Shown: positions 8,039-17,855, numbered from the stretch's first letter. The stretch: 64,000 nucleotides of DNA from Zestomonas insulae (GCF_016901015.1 NZ_JAFEUP010000004.1:248001-312000), one strand, 5' to 3'. The notes: generated by a model from the sequence alone, not told the origin. Translations and numbers: made by a program.

Positions 8039-8689
8039 ATGCTGAAGAAGAGTTTCCAATCCATCCTGACCACCTGGTTCGCCGGCCTGCTGGTGCTGCT
8101 GCCGCTGACCTTGACGCTGATCCTGCTCGGCTGGCTGCTCAGCCTGCTGAACAGCATGGTCGGCCCGGCGACGCTCACCGGCCGCCTGTTCGCCACGCTC
8201 GGCCAACCCTTCGCCAGCAACCCGTACCTGGCCTACCTGTTCGGCACCCTGCTGCTGGTGGCGGCGATCTACGCCCTCGGCCTGGCAGTCCAGCTGGGGC
8301 TTAAGCGCCCACTGGCGCGGCTGATGGATCTCACCCTTGGACGCATTCCTGTATTCAACAAGTTGTACAATCTGGCCGAGCGATTTGTCGCCTTGATCGA
8401 TACGAAAGAAGGCGCCGATATCGAAGCCATGAGTCCAGTTTGGTGCTTCTTTGGCGGAAATGGTGCAGCCGTGCTGGCCTTGATGCCCAATCCGGAGCCA
8501 TTGGAGATCGAGGGCCGCCGGTATTACGCGATCCTCGTGCCGACCGCGCCAATCCCGGTCGGCGGCGGCCTACTCTATGTACCCGTGGACTGGGTGCGCC
8601 CAGCGAACATGGGCGTCGACGCCTTCACCAGCGTCTATGTCTCGATGGGGATCACCCCACCCAGCGTGCCGGCAGTCCGTCCGGAGTAG
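8039..8689 (+). CDS. DUF502 membrane protein
   Basis: The 216-residue protein has two strong transmembrane segments at about 12-38 and 64-86. A DUF502-type soluble domain follows, with RIPVFNKLYNLAERFVALI and the later GRRYYAILVPTAPIPVGGGLLYVPVDWVRPANMGVDAFTSVYVSMG. DUF502 proteins are widespread inner-membrane proteins of unknown function, related to plant COV-type proteins. GACAGGAGT before ATG 8039 gives a good RBS. It lies 21 bases after the RES toxin gene but is probably not functionally tied to it. Confidence 0.85.
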   Translation: MLKKSFQSILTTWFAGLLVLLPLTLTLILLGWLLSLLNSMVGPATLTGRLFATLGQPFASNPYLAYLFGTLLLVAAIYALGLAVQLGLKRPLARLMDLTLGRIPVFNKLYNLAERFVALIDTKEGADIEAMSPVWCFFGGNGAAVLALMPNPEPLEIEGRRYYAILVPTAPIPVGGGLLYVPVDWVRPANMGVDAFTSVYVSMGITPPSVPAVRPE

Positions 8690-8838
8690 TTGGGCACAAT
8701 CGTTGCTTCCTCGCTGCGACAGTGAGTCGCATTGAAATTCCGGACACGCGGACAACTTTTTGTATACACGCTAGTAGTCAAAGTGCATTTTCTTTGTCTA
8801 CAGTGTGCGCACAACGACAAAAAGCGAGCGCAACACCC
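8690..8838 (+). promoter_or_regulatory. Promoter region of the NCS2 permease with two palindromes
   Basis: The segment is AT-richer than its neighbours and holds TGTATACA (8761-8768) and TGTGCGCACA (8804-8813), both perfect palindromes, 26 to 70 bases ahead of the start codon. They are candidate operators for a purine-responsive regulator; no regulator gene is adjacent. Confidence 0.4.
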
Positions 8839-10392
8839 ATGAAAAATCCTTCAGTAGCAGCGTCATCGCATCAACGGCCCGAAGACGAAAACCTCGGCAT
8901 CGGCGCCAACCTGGCCTACGGGCTGCAGCACGTACTCACCATGTACGGCGGCATTGTCGCGGTCCCCCTCATCCTCGGCCAAGCGGCCGGCCTATCTCCC
9001 GCCGAAATCGGCCTGCTGATCGCCGCCTCGCTGTTCGCCGGCGGTCTGGCCACGCTCCTGCAGACCCTTGGCCTGCCGTTCTTCGGTTGCCAACTGCCAC
9101 TGGTGCAGGGCGTGTCGTTCGCCGGCGTGGCAACCATGATCGCGATTCTCGGCACCCAGGGCGGCGGTGGCTTGCCGGCGGTGCTCGGCGCAGTGATGGC
9201 GGCCTCCTTGATAGGGCTACTGATAACCCCGGTGTTCTCGCGAATTACCAAGTTCTTCCCGCCCATGGTCACCGGGGTGGTCATCACCACCATCGGCCTG
9301 ACCCTGATGCCCGTCGCCGCGCGCTGGGCCATGGGCGGCAACAGCAACGCCCCGGACTTCGGCAGCATGGCCAACATCGGCCTCGCCGCGGTGACCCTGG
9401 TGATCGTGCTGGTGCTCAGCAAGCTCGGCAGCGCGACCATCTCCCGCCTGTCGATTCTCCTGGCCATGGTCATCGGTACCCTGATCGCCGTGTCCCTGGG
9501 CATGGCGGACTTCTCCAAGGTCAGCGAAGGTCCGATGGTCGCCCTGCCGTCGATCTTCCACTTCGGCATGCCGACCTTCCATGTCGCCGCGATCATCTCG
9601 ATGTGCATCGTGATCATGGTGACCCTGGTGGAAACCTCGGCGGACATCCTCGCCGTCGGTGAAATCATCGAAACCAAGGTCGACTCCAAGCGCCTCGGCA
9701 ACGGCCTGCGCGCCGACATGCTGTCCAGCGTGCTGGCGCCGATCTTCGGCTCCTTCACCCAGAGCGCCTTCGCCCAGAACGTCGGCCTGGTCGCCGTCAC
9801 TGGAGTCAAGAGCCGCTACGTGGTGGCCACCGGCGGCCTGATCCTGGTGACCCTCGGCCTGCTGCCGGTGATGGGCCGCATCGTCGCCGCAGTACCGACC
9901 TCGGTGCTTGGCGGCGCCGGCATCGTGCTGTTCGGCACCGTCGCCGCCAGCGGTATCCGCACCCTGGCCAAGGTCGACTACCGCAACAACATGAACCTGA
10001 TCATCGTCGCCACCTCGATCGGCTTCGGCATGCTGCCGATCGCCGCGCCGAGCTTCTACCACGCCTTCCCGAGCTGGTTCGCGACCATCTTCCACTCCGG
10101 CATCAGCTCGGCGGCGATCATGGCCATCGGCCTGAACCTGCTGTTCAACCACTTCAAGACCGGCAACTCCGATCAGCAGTCGGTGTTCGCCGCCGCCACC
10201 GAGCGCACCCTGCGTTATCAGGACATCGCCGCATTGAACGAAGGCGACTACTTCCAGGACGGCAAGCTGTTCGATGCCGAGGGCAACGAAGTGCCGGTGC
10301 TCGGCGATGACGACCACGGCCACGCCGCACCGTCGGCCAAGCCAGCGCGCAACGCCGCGAGCGAAGCCAGCACCCACCCCTCCAGCGCCTAA
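8839..10392 (+). CDS. NCS2-family nucleobase (xanthine/urate-type) permease
   Basis: The 517-residue protein starts MKNPSVAASSHQRPEDENLGIGANLAYGLQHVLTMYGG, which aligns with the usual first segment of nucleobase:cation symporters. It has about 12-14 membrane segments. Family motifs include PLVQGVSFAGVATM (about 92-105), MVTLVETSADILAVGEI (about 262-278) and QNVGLVAVTGVKSRYVVATGG (about 314-334), the last being the NCS2 signature. The C-terminal 85 residues are hydrophilic and end in a His/Ala/Pro-rich tail. The QN-x-G-x-x-x-x-T signature favours a purine base such as xanthine or urate over uracil, but the substrate is not proven. Confidence 0.88.
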   Translation: MKNPSVAASSHQRPEDENLGIGANLAYGLQHVLTMYGGIVAVPLILGQAAGLSPAEIGLLIAASLFAGGLATLLQTLGLPFFGCQLPLVQGVSFAGVATMIAILGTQGGGGLPAVLGAVMAASLIGLLITPVFSRITKFFPPMVTGVVITTIGLTLMPVAARWAMGGNSNAPDFGSMANIGLAAVTLVIVLVLSKLGSATISRLSILLAMVIGTLIAVSLGMADFSKVSEGPMVALPSIFHFGMPTFHVAAIISMCIVIMVTLVETSADILAVGEIIETKVDSKRLGNGLRADMLSSVLAPIFGSFTQSAFAQNVGLVAVTGVKSRYVVATGGLILVTLGLLPVMGRIVAAVPTSVLGGAGIVLFGTVAASGIRTLAKVDYRNNMNLIIVATSIGFGMLPIAAPSFYHAFPSWFATIFHSGISSAAIMAIGLNLLFNHFKTGNSDQQSVFAAATERTLRYQDIAALNEGDYFQDGKLFDAEGNEVPVLGDDDHGHAAPSAKPARNAASEASTHPSSA

Positions 10393-10504
10393 ACGCCCCC
10401 GCGCTTGCGTTGCCCAGCCCCAGTGCCGGGCAACGTCCGTCCTACCCCTCCGTACCGCCCCGCCCGCCGCTCGTCCCTCCCGCTCCGCTGCCACGAATTC
10501 GTAA

Positions 10505-10541
10505 TTGACAGTCCCTCGACGCAGGTTTACGTTAACGTAAA
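10505..10541 (+). promoter_or_regulatory. liu promoter with LiuR operator
   Basis: TTGACA at 10505-10510 is followed, after 17 bases, by TACGTT (10528-10533) as a -10-like element. The 16-bp palindrome TTTACGTTAACGTAAA (10526-10541) covers that -10, so a bound regulator would block the promoter. The regulator gene liuR starts 24 bases downstream. The arrangement fits autorepression by a MerR-type LiuR. The same palindrome recurs at 40511-40526 and its 14-bp core at 54931-54944. Confidence 0.82.
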
Positions 10542-10564
10542 GGTAAACAAACTCGAGCCCCGTC

Positions 10565-10945
10565 ATGCCGACCACCTACAGCATTTCCGATCTGGCCCGC
10601 GAACTGGACGTCACCACCCGCGCCATTCGTTTCTACGAAGAGCACGGCATGCTCAGCCCCGAGCGGCGTGGCCAGGAACGCATCTACAGCCCCAAGGACC
10701 TGGTCGCCCTGAAGCTGATCCTGCGCGGCAAGCGCATCGGCTTCTCGCTCGCCGAGTGCAAGGAGCTGATCGACCTCTACGATCCGAGCAGCGGCAACCG
10801 CAAGCAGCTGGAGACCTTCATGGCGAAGATCACCGACCGCCGCGCCCAGCTTGCCCAGCAAGTCCTCGACATCGAGCAGATGCAGCTGGAGCTGGATACC
10901 GCCGAAGAGCGCTGCCTGGCTGCCATGGCCGAAACCGTCGACTAA
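10565..10945 (+). CDS. liuR: MerR-family regulator of leucine/isovalerate catabolism
   Basis: The 126-residue protein opens MPTTYSISDLARELDVTTRAIRFYEEHGMLSPERRGQERIYSPKDLVALKLIL, a MerR winged helix (about 5-70). A dimerisation coiled coil follows to the end. It lacks the Cys pattern of metal-sensing MerR proteins. It heads the liuABCDE genes, which is the standard Pseudomonas order, and in related bacteria LiuR represses that operon until branched-chain acyl-CoA intermediates are present. The operator lies over its own promoter. The gap to liuA is 51 bases. Confidence 0.93.
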   Translation: MPTTYSISDLARELDVTTRAIRFYEEHGMLSPERRGQERIYSPKDLVALKLILRGKRIGFSLAECKELIDLYDPSSGNRKQLETFMAKITDRRAQLAQQVLDIEQMQLELDTAEERCLAAMAETVD

Positions 10946-10996
10946 CCCGAATTCCCGTTGCGCACGGCGCAGCCCACAAAAACAACAGGTGATCCC

Positions 10997-12160
10997 ATGA
11001 GCTATCCGTCTCTCAACTTCGGTCTCGGCGAGACCATCGACATGCTGCGCGACTCGGTCTACCAGTTTGCCCAGGCCGAGCTGGCGCCCCGCGCGGCACA
11101 GATCGACCGCGACAACGAATTCCCCATGGACATGTGGCGCAAGTTCGGCGACATGGGCCTGCTCGGCATGACCGTGGAAGAGGAATACGGCGGCACCAAC
11201 ATGGGTTACCTCGCCCACGTGGTGGCCATGGAAGAAATCAGCCGCGCCTCGGCCTCGGTCGGCCTCTCCTACGGCGCGCATTCCAACCTGTGCCTCAACC
11301 AGATCCGCAAGAACGGCACCCACGAGCAGAAGGCCAAGTACCTGCCCAAGCTGTGCTCCGGCGAGCACGTGGGCGCCCTGGCCATGAGCGAGCCGAATGC
11401 CGGCTCCGACGTGGTGTCGATGAAGCTGCGCGCCGACAAGCGCGGCGACCGCTACGTGCTGAACGGAAACAAGATGTGGATCACCAACGGTCCGGACGCC
11501 AACACCTACGTGATCTACGCCAAGACCGACGTCAATGCCGGCTCCAAGGGCATGACCGCATTCATCGTGGAACGCGACTTCAAGGGTTTCTCCCGCCACC
11601 AGAAGCTCGACAAGTTCGGCATGCGCGGTTCGAACACCTGTGAGCTGGTGTTCGAGGACGTCGAAGTGCCGGAAGAAAACATCCTCGGCCAGGAAGGGCG
11701 CGGCGTGTCCGTGCTGATGAGCGGCCTGGACTACGAGCGCACCGTACTGTCCGGCGGCCCGACCGGGATCATGACCGCCTGCATGGATGTGGTCGTGCCC
11801 TACGTCCACGAACGCCGCCAGTTCGGTCAGTCGATCGGCGAGTTCCAGCTGATCCAGGGCAAGTTGGCCGATATGTATGCCGGCATGAACGCCTCCAAGT
11901 CCTACCTGTACAACGTCGCCAAGGCCTGCGACCGCGGCGAGGAATCGCGCAAGGACGCCGCCGCAGTGATCCTCTACACCGCGGAAATGGCCACCAAGAT
12001 GGCCCTCGACACCATCCAGCTGCTCGGCGGCAACGGGTACACCAACGAGTACCCGGCCGGCCGCCTGCTGCGCGACGCCAAGCTCTACGAGATCGGCGCC
12101 GGCACCAGCGAAATCCGCCGCATGCTGATCGGCCGCGAGCTGTTCAACGAGACCAAATGA
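10997..12160 (+). CDS. liuA: Isovaleryl-CoA dehydrogenase
   Basis: The 387-residue FAD enzyme starts [26 protein letters not shown]. Motifs are [16 protein letters not shown] (127-142), [36 protein letters not shown], and the IVD-specific [14 protein letters not shown], in which E247 is the catalytic base in the position peculiar to isovaleryl-CoA dehydrogenases. It oxidises isovaleryl-CoA to 3-methylcrotonyl-CoA and feeds ETF. ATG 10997 (preceded by AACAGGTGAT) gives the standard N-terminus. Next in the operon come the carboxylase subunits that take its product. Confidence 0.96.
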   Translation: MSYPSLNFGLGETIDMLRDSVYQFAQAELAPRAAQIDRDNEFPMDMWRKFGDMGLLGMTVEEEYGGTNMGYLAHVVAMEEISRASASVGLSYGAHSNLCLNQIRKNGTHEQKAKYLPKLCSGEHVGALAMSEPNAGSDVVSMKLRADKRGDRYVLNGNKMWITNGPDANTYVIYAKTDVNAGSKGMTAFIVERDFKGFSRHQKLDKFGMRGSNTCELVFEDVEVPEENILGQEGRGVSVLMSGLDYERTVLSGGPTGIMTACMDVVVPYVHERRQFGQSIGEFQLIQGKLADMYAGMNASKSYLYNVAKACDRGEESRKDAAAVILYTAEMATKMALDTIQLLGGNGYTNEYPAGRLLRDAKLYEIGAGTSEIRRMLIGRELFNETK

Positions 12161-12163
12161 CTG

Positions 12164-12255
12164 ATCCTTCTCCCTCCGGGAGAAGGTGCCCGAAGGGCGG
12201 ATGAGGGACGGCACCACGCCCCTCACCCCGGCCCTCTCCCAACGGGAGAGGGAGA
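12164..12255. repeat. Intergenic paired repeat (GGGAGAGGG/CCCTCACCC family)
   Basis: The liuA-liuB gap is filled by TCTCCCTCCGGGAGA hairpins at the left, a GATGAGGGAC box, then CCCCTCACCCCGGCCCTCTCCC with a second GGGAGAGGG arm. Related copies lie at 16650-16756, 35244-35282 and 38567-38713. It can fold into two hairpins inside the operon message. Confidence 0.75.
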
Positions 12256-12281
12256 ACAGAACAAAGCCCGGAGCCAACTCG

Positions 12282-13889
12282 ATGGCCATCCTGCACACCC
12301 AGATCAACCCGCGTTCGGCGGACTTCACCAGCAACTCCGCGGCCATGCTCGGGCAGGTCGACGACCTGCGCGCCCTGCTCGCCCGCGTCCACGAGGGCGG
12401 CGGCGCCAAGGCCCAGGAGCGCCACACCTCGCGCGGCAAGCTGCTGCCGCGTGAGCGCATCAACCGCCTGCTCGATCCCGGCTCGCCGTTCCTCGAAGTC
12501 GGCCAGCTCGCCGCCCACGAGGTGTACGGCGAAGACGTGCCGGCCGCCGGCGTGATCGCCGGCATCGGCCGCGTCGAAGGCGTCGAGTGCATGATCCTCG
12601 CCAACGACGCCACGGTGAAAGGCGGTAGCTACTACCCGCTGACCGTGAAGAAGCACATACGCGCGCAGACCATTGCCCAGCAGAACCGCCTGCCGTGCAT
12701 CTACCTGGTCGACTCCGGCGGCGCCAATCTGCCGCGCCAGGACGAGGTGTTCCCCGACCGCGAGCACTTCGGCCGCATCTTCTTCAACCAGGCCAACATG
12801 AGCGCCCAGGGCATCCCGCAGATCGCCGTGGTGATGGGCTCCTGCACCGCCGGCGGCGCCTACGTGCCGGCGATGAGCGACGAGACCATCATGGTGCGCA
12901 ACCAAGCAACCATCTTCCTCGCCGGCCCGCCGCTGGTGAAGGCCGCCACCGGTGAAGTGGTCAGCGCCGAGGACCTCGGCGGTGCCGACGTGCACTGCAA
13001 GACCTCCGGGGTCGCCGACTACTATGCCGAGGACGACGAGCACGCCCTCGCCCTGGCCCGCCGCTGCGTGAGCAACCTCAACTGGCGCAAGCTCGGCGAG
13101 CTGCAACGCCGCCAGCCGATCGCCCCGCGCTACGCCGCCGACGAGCTGTACGGAATCATCCCGGCCGACGCCAAGCAGCCGTTCGACGTGCGCGAAGTGA
13201 TCGCGCGGATCGTCGACGACTCGTCCTTTGACGAGTTCAAAGCGCTGTTCGGCCCGACCCTGGTGTGCGGCTTCGCCCACCTGCACGGCTACCCCATCGC
13301 CATCCTCGCCAACAACGGGATTCTGTTCGCCGAATCGGCGCAGAAAGGCGCGCACTTCATCGAGCTGGCCTGCCAGCGCGGCATTCCGCTGCTGTTCCTG
13401 CAGAACATCACCGGCTTCATGGTCGGCCAGAAGTACGAGGCCGGCGGCATCGCCAAGCACGGCGCCAAACTGGTCACCGCGGTGGCCTGCGCCAAGGTGC
13501 CGAAGTTCACCGTGATCATCGGCGGCAGCTTTGGCGCCGGTAACTACGGCATGTGCGGCCGCGCCTACGACCCACGCTTCCTGTGGATGTGGCCGAACGC
13601 GCGGATCGGCGTGATGGGCGGCGAACAGGCCGCCGGCGTGCTCGCCCAGGTCAAGCGCGAGCAGGCCGAACGCTCGGGCCAGACGTTCTCCGCCGAGGAA
13701 GAGCGGCAGATCAAGCAGCCGATCCTCGACCAGTACGAACACCAGGGCCACCCCTATTACTCCAGCGCGCGACTGTGGGACGACGGCGTGATCGACCCGG
13801 CGCAGACCCGCGACGTGCTGGCCCTGGCGCTCTCGGCGACGCTCAATGCGCCGATCGAGCCGACCACCTTTGGCGTGTTCCGGATGTGA
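12282..13889 (+). CDS. liuB: Methylcrotonyl-CoA carboxylase, carboxyltransferase (beta) subunit
   Basis: The 535-residue protein starts [41 protein letters not shown]. It is an acyl-CoA carboxyltransferase with N- and C-terminal crotonase-like halves: [22 protein letters not shown] and [24 protein letters not shown] in the first, and [53 protein letters not shown] in the second. It moves CO2 from carboxybiotin on LiuD to 3-methylcrotonyl-CoA. The start follows a repeat-rich gap of about 120 bases after liuA. The enzyme is specific to leucine breakdown, not propionyl-CoA, judging by the operon. Confidence 0.95.
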   Translation: MAILHTQINPRSADFTSNSAAMLGQVDDLRALLARVHEGGGAKAQERHTSRGKLLPRERINRLLDPGSPFLEVGQLAAHEVYGEDVPAAGVIAGIGRVEGVECMILANDATVKGGSYYPLTVKKHIRAQTIAQQNRLPCIYLVDSGGANLPRQDEVFPDREHFGRIFFNQANMSAQGIPQIAVVMGSCTAGGAYVPAMSDETIMVRNQATIFLAGPPLVKAATGEVVSAEDLGGADVHCKTSGVADYYAEDDEHALALARRCVSNLNWRKLGELQRRQPIAPRYAADELYGIIPADAKQPFDVREVIARIVDDSSFDEFKALFGPTLVCGFAHLHGYPIAILANNGILFAESAQKGAHFIELACQRGIPLLFLQNITGFMVGQKYEAGGIAKHGAKLVTAVACAKVPKFTVIIGGSFGAGNYGMCGRAYDPRFLWMWPNARIGVMGGEQAAGVLAQVKREQAERSGQTFSAEEERQIKQPILDQYEHQGHPYYSSARLWDDGVIDPAQTRDVLALALSATLNAPIEPTTFGVFRM

Positions 13890-13893
13890 TGCC

Positions 13894-14694
13894 ATGACCA
13901 ACTACAACACCATCGAACTGCACACCGACGCGCGCGGCATCGCCACCCTGTGGCTGAACCGTCCGGAAAAGAACAACGCCTTCAACGCCGAGACCATCCG
14001 CGAGCTGATCCTCGCCCTCGACGAAGTCGGCGCCGACAAGAACGTGCGCCTGCTGGTCCTGCGCGGTCGCGGCAAGCACTTCTGCGCCGGCGGTGACCTG
14101 AGCTGGATGCAGCAGGCCGCCGAGTTGGACTACAACGGCAACCTGGCTGATGCCCAGCAACTCGCCGAGCTGATGTACAACCTCTACCACCTGAAGAAGC
14201 CGACCCTGGCCGTGGTGCAAGGCGCAGCCTTCGCCGGCGGCCTGGGCCTGGTCAGCTGCTGCGACCTGGCCATCGGTGCCGACAACGCGCAGTTCAGCCT
14301 CTCCGAAGTGCGCATCGGCCTGATCCCGGCGACCATCGCCCCGTTCGTGGTCAAGGCCATCGGCCAGCGCGCGGCGACTCGCTTCTCGCTGACCGCCGAG
14401 CGCTTCGACGGCCAGCGCGCCGTGGCCCTCGGCCTGCTCGCCGAGAGCTTCCCGGCCGAAGAACTGGACGCCCAGGCCGACGCCTGGATCGCCAACCTGA
14501 GCCTCAACAGCCCGGCAGCGATGACCGCCTGCAAGGCGCTGTTCCATGAAGTGGCCGGCGGCGAACTGACCCCCGCGCTGCGCCGCTACACCGAAAGCGC
14601 CATCGCCCGTGTGCGCATGAGCGCCGAAGGTCAGGAAGGCCTGCGCGCCTTCCTCGACAAACGCAAACCCGCCTGGCAGGAGTCCCAAGCATGA
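13894..14694 (+). CDS. liuC: Methylglutaconyl-CoA hydratase (crotonase family)
   Basis: The 266-residue crotonase begins MTNYNTIELHTDARGIATLWLNRPEKNNAFNAETIREL. It shows GRGKHFCAGGDLSWMQ (oxyanion region, about 58-70) and KKPTLAVVQGAAFAGGLGLVSCCDLAIG (about 103-128). It hydrates 3-methylglutaconyl-CoA to HMG-CoA, between the carboxylase and the lyase. It starts 4 bases after the liuB stop, and its own stop overlaps the liuD ATG in ATGA, so translation of the three genes is coupled. Confidence 0.93.
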   Translation: MTNYNTIELHTDARGIATLWLNRPEKNNAFNAETIRELILALDEVGADKNVRLLVLRGRGKHFCAGGDLSWMQQAAELDYNGNLADAQQLAELMYNLYHLKKPTLAVVQGAAFAGGLGLVSCCDLAIGADNAQFSLSEVRIGLIPATIAPFVVKAIGQRAATRFSLTAERFDGQRAVALGLLAESFPAEELDAQADAWIANLSLNSPAAMTACKALFHEVAGGELTPALRRYTESAIARVRMSAEGQEGLRAFLDKRKPAWQESQA

Positions 14695-16637
14695 GTGGCC
14701 CAACCATTACCACCCTGCTGGTGGCCAACCGCGGCGAGATCGCCTGCCGGGTGATGCGCACCGCCAAGGCCCTCGGCCTCAACACCGTGGCCGTGCATAG
14801 CGCCATCGACGCCAACGCCCGCCACGTGCGCGAGGCCGACCTGGCCGTCAACCTCGGCGGCGCCAAGCCGGCCGACAGCTACCTGCTGGTCGACAAGCTG
14901 ATCGCTGCGGCCAAGGCCAGTGGCGCCCAGGCCATTCACCCCGGCTATGGCTTCCTCTCCGAGAACGCCGGCTTTGCCCGCGCCATCGAAGCCGCCGGGC
15001 TGATCTTCCTCGGCCCGCCCGCCTCGGCCATTGACGCCATGGGCAGCAAATCCGCCGCCAAGGCGCTGATGGAAGACGCCGGCGTGCCACTGGTGCCCGG
15101 CTACCACGGCGAAGCGCAGGACGTGGAAACCTTCCGCGCCGCATCCGAACGGATCGGCTACCCGGTGCTGCTCAAGGCCGCCGCCGGTGGTGGTGGCAAG
15201 GGCATGAAGGTGGTCGAGCGCGAAGCCGACCTCGCCGAAACCCTGGCCTCAGCCCAGCGCGAGGCGCAATCGGCGTTCGGCGACTCGCGCATGCTGGTCG
15301 AAAAGTACGTGCTCAAGCCGCGCCACGTGGAGATCCAGGTGTTCGCCGACCAGCACGGCAACTGCCTGTACCTCAACGAGCGCGACTGCTCGATCCAGCG
15401 CCGCCACCAGAAGGTGGTCGAAGAAGCGCCGGCACCGGGCCTCAGCGCCGAACTGCGCCAGGCCATGGGCGAAGCGGCGGTGAAGGCCGCGCAAGCCATC
15501 GGCTACGTCGGCGCCGGCACCGTGGAATTCCTCCTCGATGCGCGCGGCGACTTCTTCTTTATGGAGATGAATACGCGCCTCCAAGTAGAGCACCCGGTCA
15601 CCGAAGCCATCACCGGACTCGACCTGGTCGCCTGGCAGATTCGCGTCGCGCGTGGCGAGGCGCTGCCGATCAGCCAGGCGCAGGTGCCGCTGATCGGCCA
15701 TGCCATCGAAGTGCGTCTGTACGCCGAAGACCCGGACAACGATTTCCTGCCAGCCACCGGCACCCTCGCCCTGTACCGCGAGGCGGCCGCCGGCCCGGGC
15801 CGCCGCGTCGACAGCGGCGTGGCGCAAGGCGACGTGGTCTCGCCGTTCTACGACCCGATGCTCGGCAAGCTGATCGCCTGGGGCGAGAACCGCGAGGAAG
15901 CCCGCCAGCGCCTGCTGGCCATGCTCGACGAGACTCTGGTCGGCGGTGTGAAGACCAACCTGGCGTTCCTGCGTCGTGTGCTGGCCCATCCGGCCTTCGC
16001 CGCCGCCGAGCTGGACACCGGCTTCATCCCGCGCCACCAGGACGTGCTGCTGCCGCCACAGGGCGAGCTGCCGGAAGCCTTCTGGCAGGCTGCCGCCGAT
16101 GCGTTCATCCAGAGCGAGGCGGCGCTGGTGCGCGACGACGATCCGCATTCGCCGTGGAGCGCACGCAGCGGCTGGCGCGCCGGGGTGGCGACGGAGACCG
16201 AGCTGCATCTGGTCAGCAATGGCTTCGGCCACAAGGTGCGCCCGCCACGCACTGCGCGCCTCGACGGCGCGCGCCTGGTGGTGCCCGGTGAGGTGCAACG
16301 CCGCCTGCACGCCATCCGCCAGGACGGTACGCTGTACCTGGAATGGGCCGGCGAACTGCACGCGCTCACCCGCTTCGACCCGATCGCCGAAGCCGAAGCC
16401 AGCCACGCCCACCACGGCGGCCTGACCGCGCCCATGAACGGCAGCATCGTCCGCGTGCTAGTCGAAGCCGGCCAGCCGGTGGAAGCCGGCACCGCCTTAG
16501 TGGTGCTGGAGGCGATGAAGATGGAGCACAGCATCCGTGCGCCGCACGCCGGCACGGTCAAAGCGCTGTACTGCGCCGAGGGCGACATGGTTAGCGAAGG
16601 CGCGGCGTTGGTGGAGCTAGAGGAAGCATCCGCCTAA
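14691..16637 (+). CDS. liuD: Methylcrotonyl-CoA carboxylase, biotin-carrying (alpha) subunit
   Basis: The 648-residue protein combines a biotin carboxylase (LLVANRGEIACRVMRTAKALG at 8-28; the ATP-grasp glycine loop KAAAGGGGKGMKVV at about 160-173; RDCSIQRRHQKVVEEAPAP and FFMEMNTRLQVEHPVTEAITGLDLV), a linker domain, and a C-terminal biotinyl domain with the modified lysine K610 in LEAMKMEHS. It carboxylates biotin with bicarbonate and ATP and hands the CO2 to LiuB. The length is typical for a Pseudomonas MCC alpha subunit. The start overlaps the liuC stop by 4 bases. Confidence 0.96.
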   Translation: MSGPTITTLLVANRGEIACRVMRTAKALGLNTVAVHSAIDANARHVREADLAVNLGGAKPADSYLLVDKLIAAAKASGAQAIHPGYGFLSENAGFARAIEAAGLIFLGPPASAIDAMGSKSAAKALMEDAGVPLVPGYHGEAQDVETFRAASERIGYPVLLKAAAGGGGKGMKVVEREADLAETLASAQREAQSAFGDSRMLVEKYVLKPRHVEIQVFADQHGNCLYLNERDCSIQRRHQKVVEEAPAPGLSAELRQAMGEAAVKAAQAIGYVGAGTVEFLLDARGDFFFMEMNTRLQVEHPVTEAITGLDLVAWQIRVARGEALPISQAQVPLIGHAIEVRLYAEDPDNDFLPATGTLALYREAAAGPGRRVDSGVAQGDVVSPFYDPMLGKLIAWGENREEARQRLLAMLDETLVGGVKTNLAFLRRVLAHPAFAAAELDTGFIPRHQDVLLPPQGELPEAFWQAAADAFIQSEAALVRDDDPHSPWSARSGWRAGVATETELHLVSNGFGHKVRPPRTARLDGARLVVPGEVQRRLHAIRQDGTLYLEWAGELHALTRFDPIAEAEASHAHHGGLTAPMNGSIVRVLVEAGQPVEAGTALVVLEAMKMEHSIRAPHAGTVKALYCAEGDMVSEGAALVELEEASA

Positions 16638-16649
16638 GCGCGGACTGAT

Positions 16650-16756
16650 CCCCTCTCCCTCCGGGAGAGGGCTAGGGTGAGGGGCTCTAGTTCGGGCGAT
16701 ACACTGCTCCCTCACCCAAACCCTGGCTACGCGCCCCGCTCCAAAGGGAGAGGGAG
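16650..16756. repeat. Paired intergenic repeat, second copy
   Basis: CCCCTCTCCCTCCGGGAGAGG (hairpin) followed by GGGTGAGGGG, then after about 28 bases CTCCCTCACCC and AAAGGGAGAGGGAG. Left and right halves are inverted relative to each other. It sits between liuD and liuE. Confidence 0.75.
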
Positions 16757-16828
16757 TCATCCCCACCGGCCGGAATCGATCAACTGGTGGAAAATGCTGA
16801 GGCGTTTTCCACCCTACGGAGACCCACG

Positions 16829-17734
16829 ATGAACCTGCCCCAACTCGTCCGCCTGGTCGAAGTCGGCCCGCGTGACGGTCTGCAGAACGAGAAACAACCG
16901 ATCAGCGTCGCCGACAAGGTGCGCCTGGTCGACGACCTGAGCGCCGCCGGCCTGAGCTATGTCGAAGTCGGCAGCTTTGTCTCGCCGAAGTGGGTGCCGC
17001 AGATGGCCGGCAGCGCCGAAGTCTTCGCGCAGATCCAGCGTAAACCGGGCGTCACCTACGCGGCGCTGGCGCCCAACCTGCGCGGCTTCGAGGCGGCGCT
17101 GGAGTCCCAGGTCGAGGAAGTCGCGGTGTTCGCCGCGGCCTCCGAAGCCTTCTCGCAGAAGAACATCAACTGCTCGATTGCCGAAAGCCTGGAGCGTTTC
17201 GTGCCGATCATGGACGCCGCCAAGCAGCATGGCGTGCGCGTGCGCGGCTACGTGTCCTGCGTGCTCGGCTGCCCCTACGACGGTGACATCGCCCCCGAGC
17301 AGGTCGCCTACGTAGCGCGCGAGCTTTATGCCATGGGCTGCTACGAGGTGTCGCTGGGTGACACCATCGGCGCCGGCAGCGCCGGAGCAACGCGACGGAT
17401 GTTCGAAGTGGTCGGCCGTGACGTGCCACGCGAGCGTCTGGCCGGTCACTTCCATGACACCTACGGGCAGGCCGTGGCTAACATCTACGCCAGCCTGCTG
17501 GAAGGCATCAGCGTGTTCGACAGCTCGGTCGCCGGCCTCGGCGGCTGCCCCTACGCCAAGGGTGCGACCGGCAACGTCGCCAGCGAGGATGTGGTCTACC
17601 TGCTCAACGGCCTGGGCATCACCAGCGGCATCGACCTCGACAAGCTGATCGCTGCCGGCCAGCGCATCTGCCAGGTGCTCGACCGCGCCAACGGCTCGCG
17701 AGTGGCACGCGCGCAGCTGGCCAAGCAGGCATAA
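16829..17734 (+). CDS. liuE: Hydroxymethylglutaryl-CoA lyase
   Basis: The 301-residue TIM-barrel enzyme starts MNLPQLVRLVEVGPRDGLQNEKQPI. The catalytic set is visible: R15 and D16 in GPRDGLQ, metal ligands H207 and H209 in GHFHDTYGQ, and the mobile-loop C240 in GLGGCPYAKGATGN. It splits HMG-CoA into acetyl-CoA and acetoacetate, the last step of leucine breakdown. ATG 16829 follows CTACGGAGA. It is separated from liuD by about 190 bases of repeats, so it may have some transcription of its own, but it has the same orientation. Confidence 0.95.
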   Translation: MNLPQLVRLVEVGPRDGLQNEKQPISVADKVRLVDDLSAAGLSYVEVGSFVSPKWVPQMAGSAEVFAQIQRKPGVTYAALAPNLRGFEAALESQVEEVAVFAAASEAFSQKNINCSIAESLERFVPIMDAAKQHGVRVRGYVSCVLGCPYDGDIAPEQVAYVARELYAMGCYEVSLGDTIGAGSAGATRRMFEVVGRDVPRERLAGHFHDTYGQAVANIYASLLEGISVFDSSVAGLGGCPYAKGATGNVASEDVVYLLNGLGITSGIDLDKLIAAGQRICQVLDRANGSRVARAQLAKQA

Positions 17735-17747
17735 ACTCCCCAGCGCT

Positions 17748-17805
17748 TGTAGGACTGGCCCACAGCCGCGAAGCTCCTGATCGCAGCCAAGAGCCGCTCC
17801 TACAC
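17748..17805. repeat. Diverged REP pair
   Basis: TGTAGGA at the left and TCCTACA at the right are inverted, with imperfect GCCGCGAAGC/GCAGCC-type interiors. It looks like a diverged member of the TAGGAGCG repeat class. Confidence 0.5.
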
Positions 17806-17855
17806 TCTGTACGACGGGCCACGTCCCCAAGGAACGCAGCGGCAAGGAGATTGGC

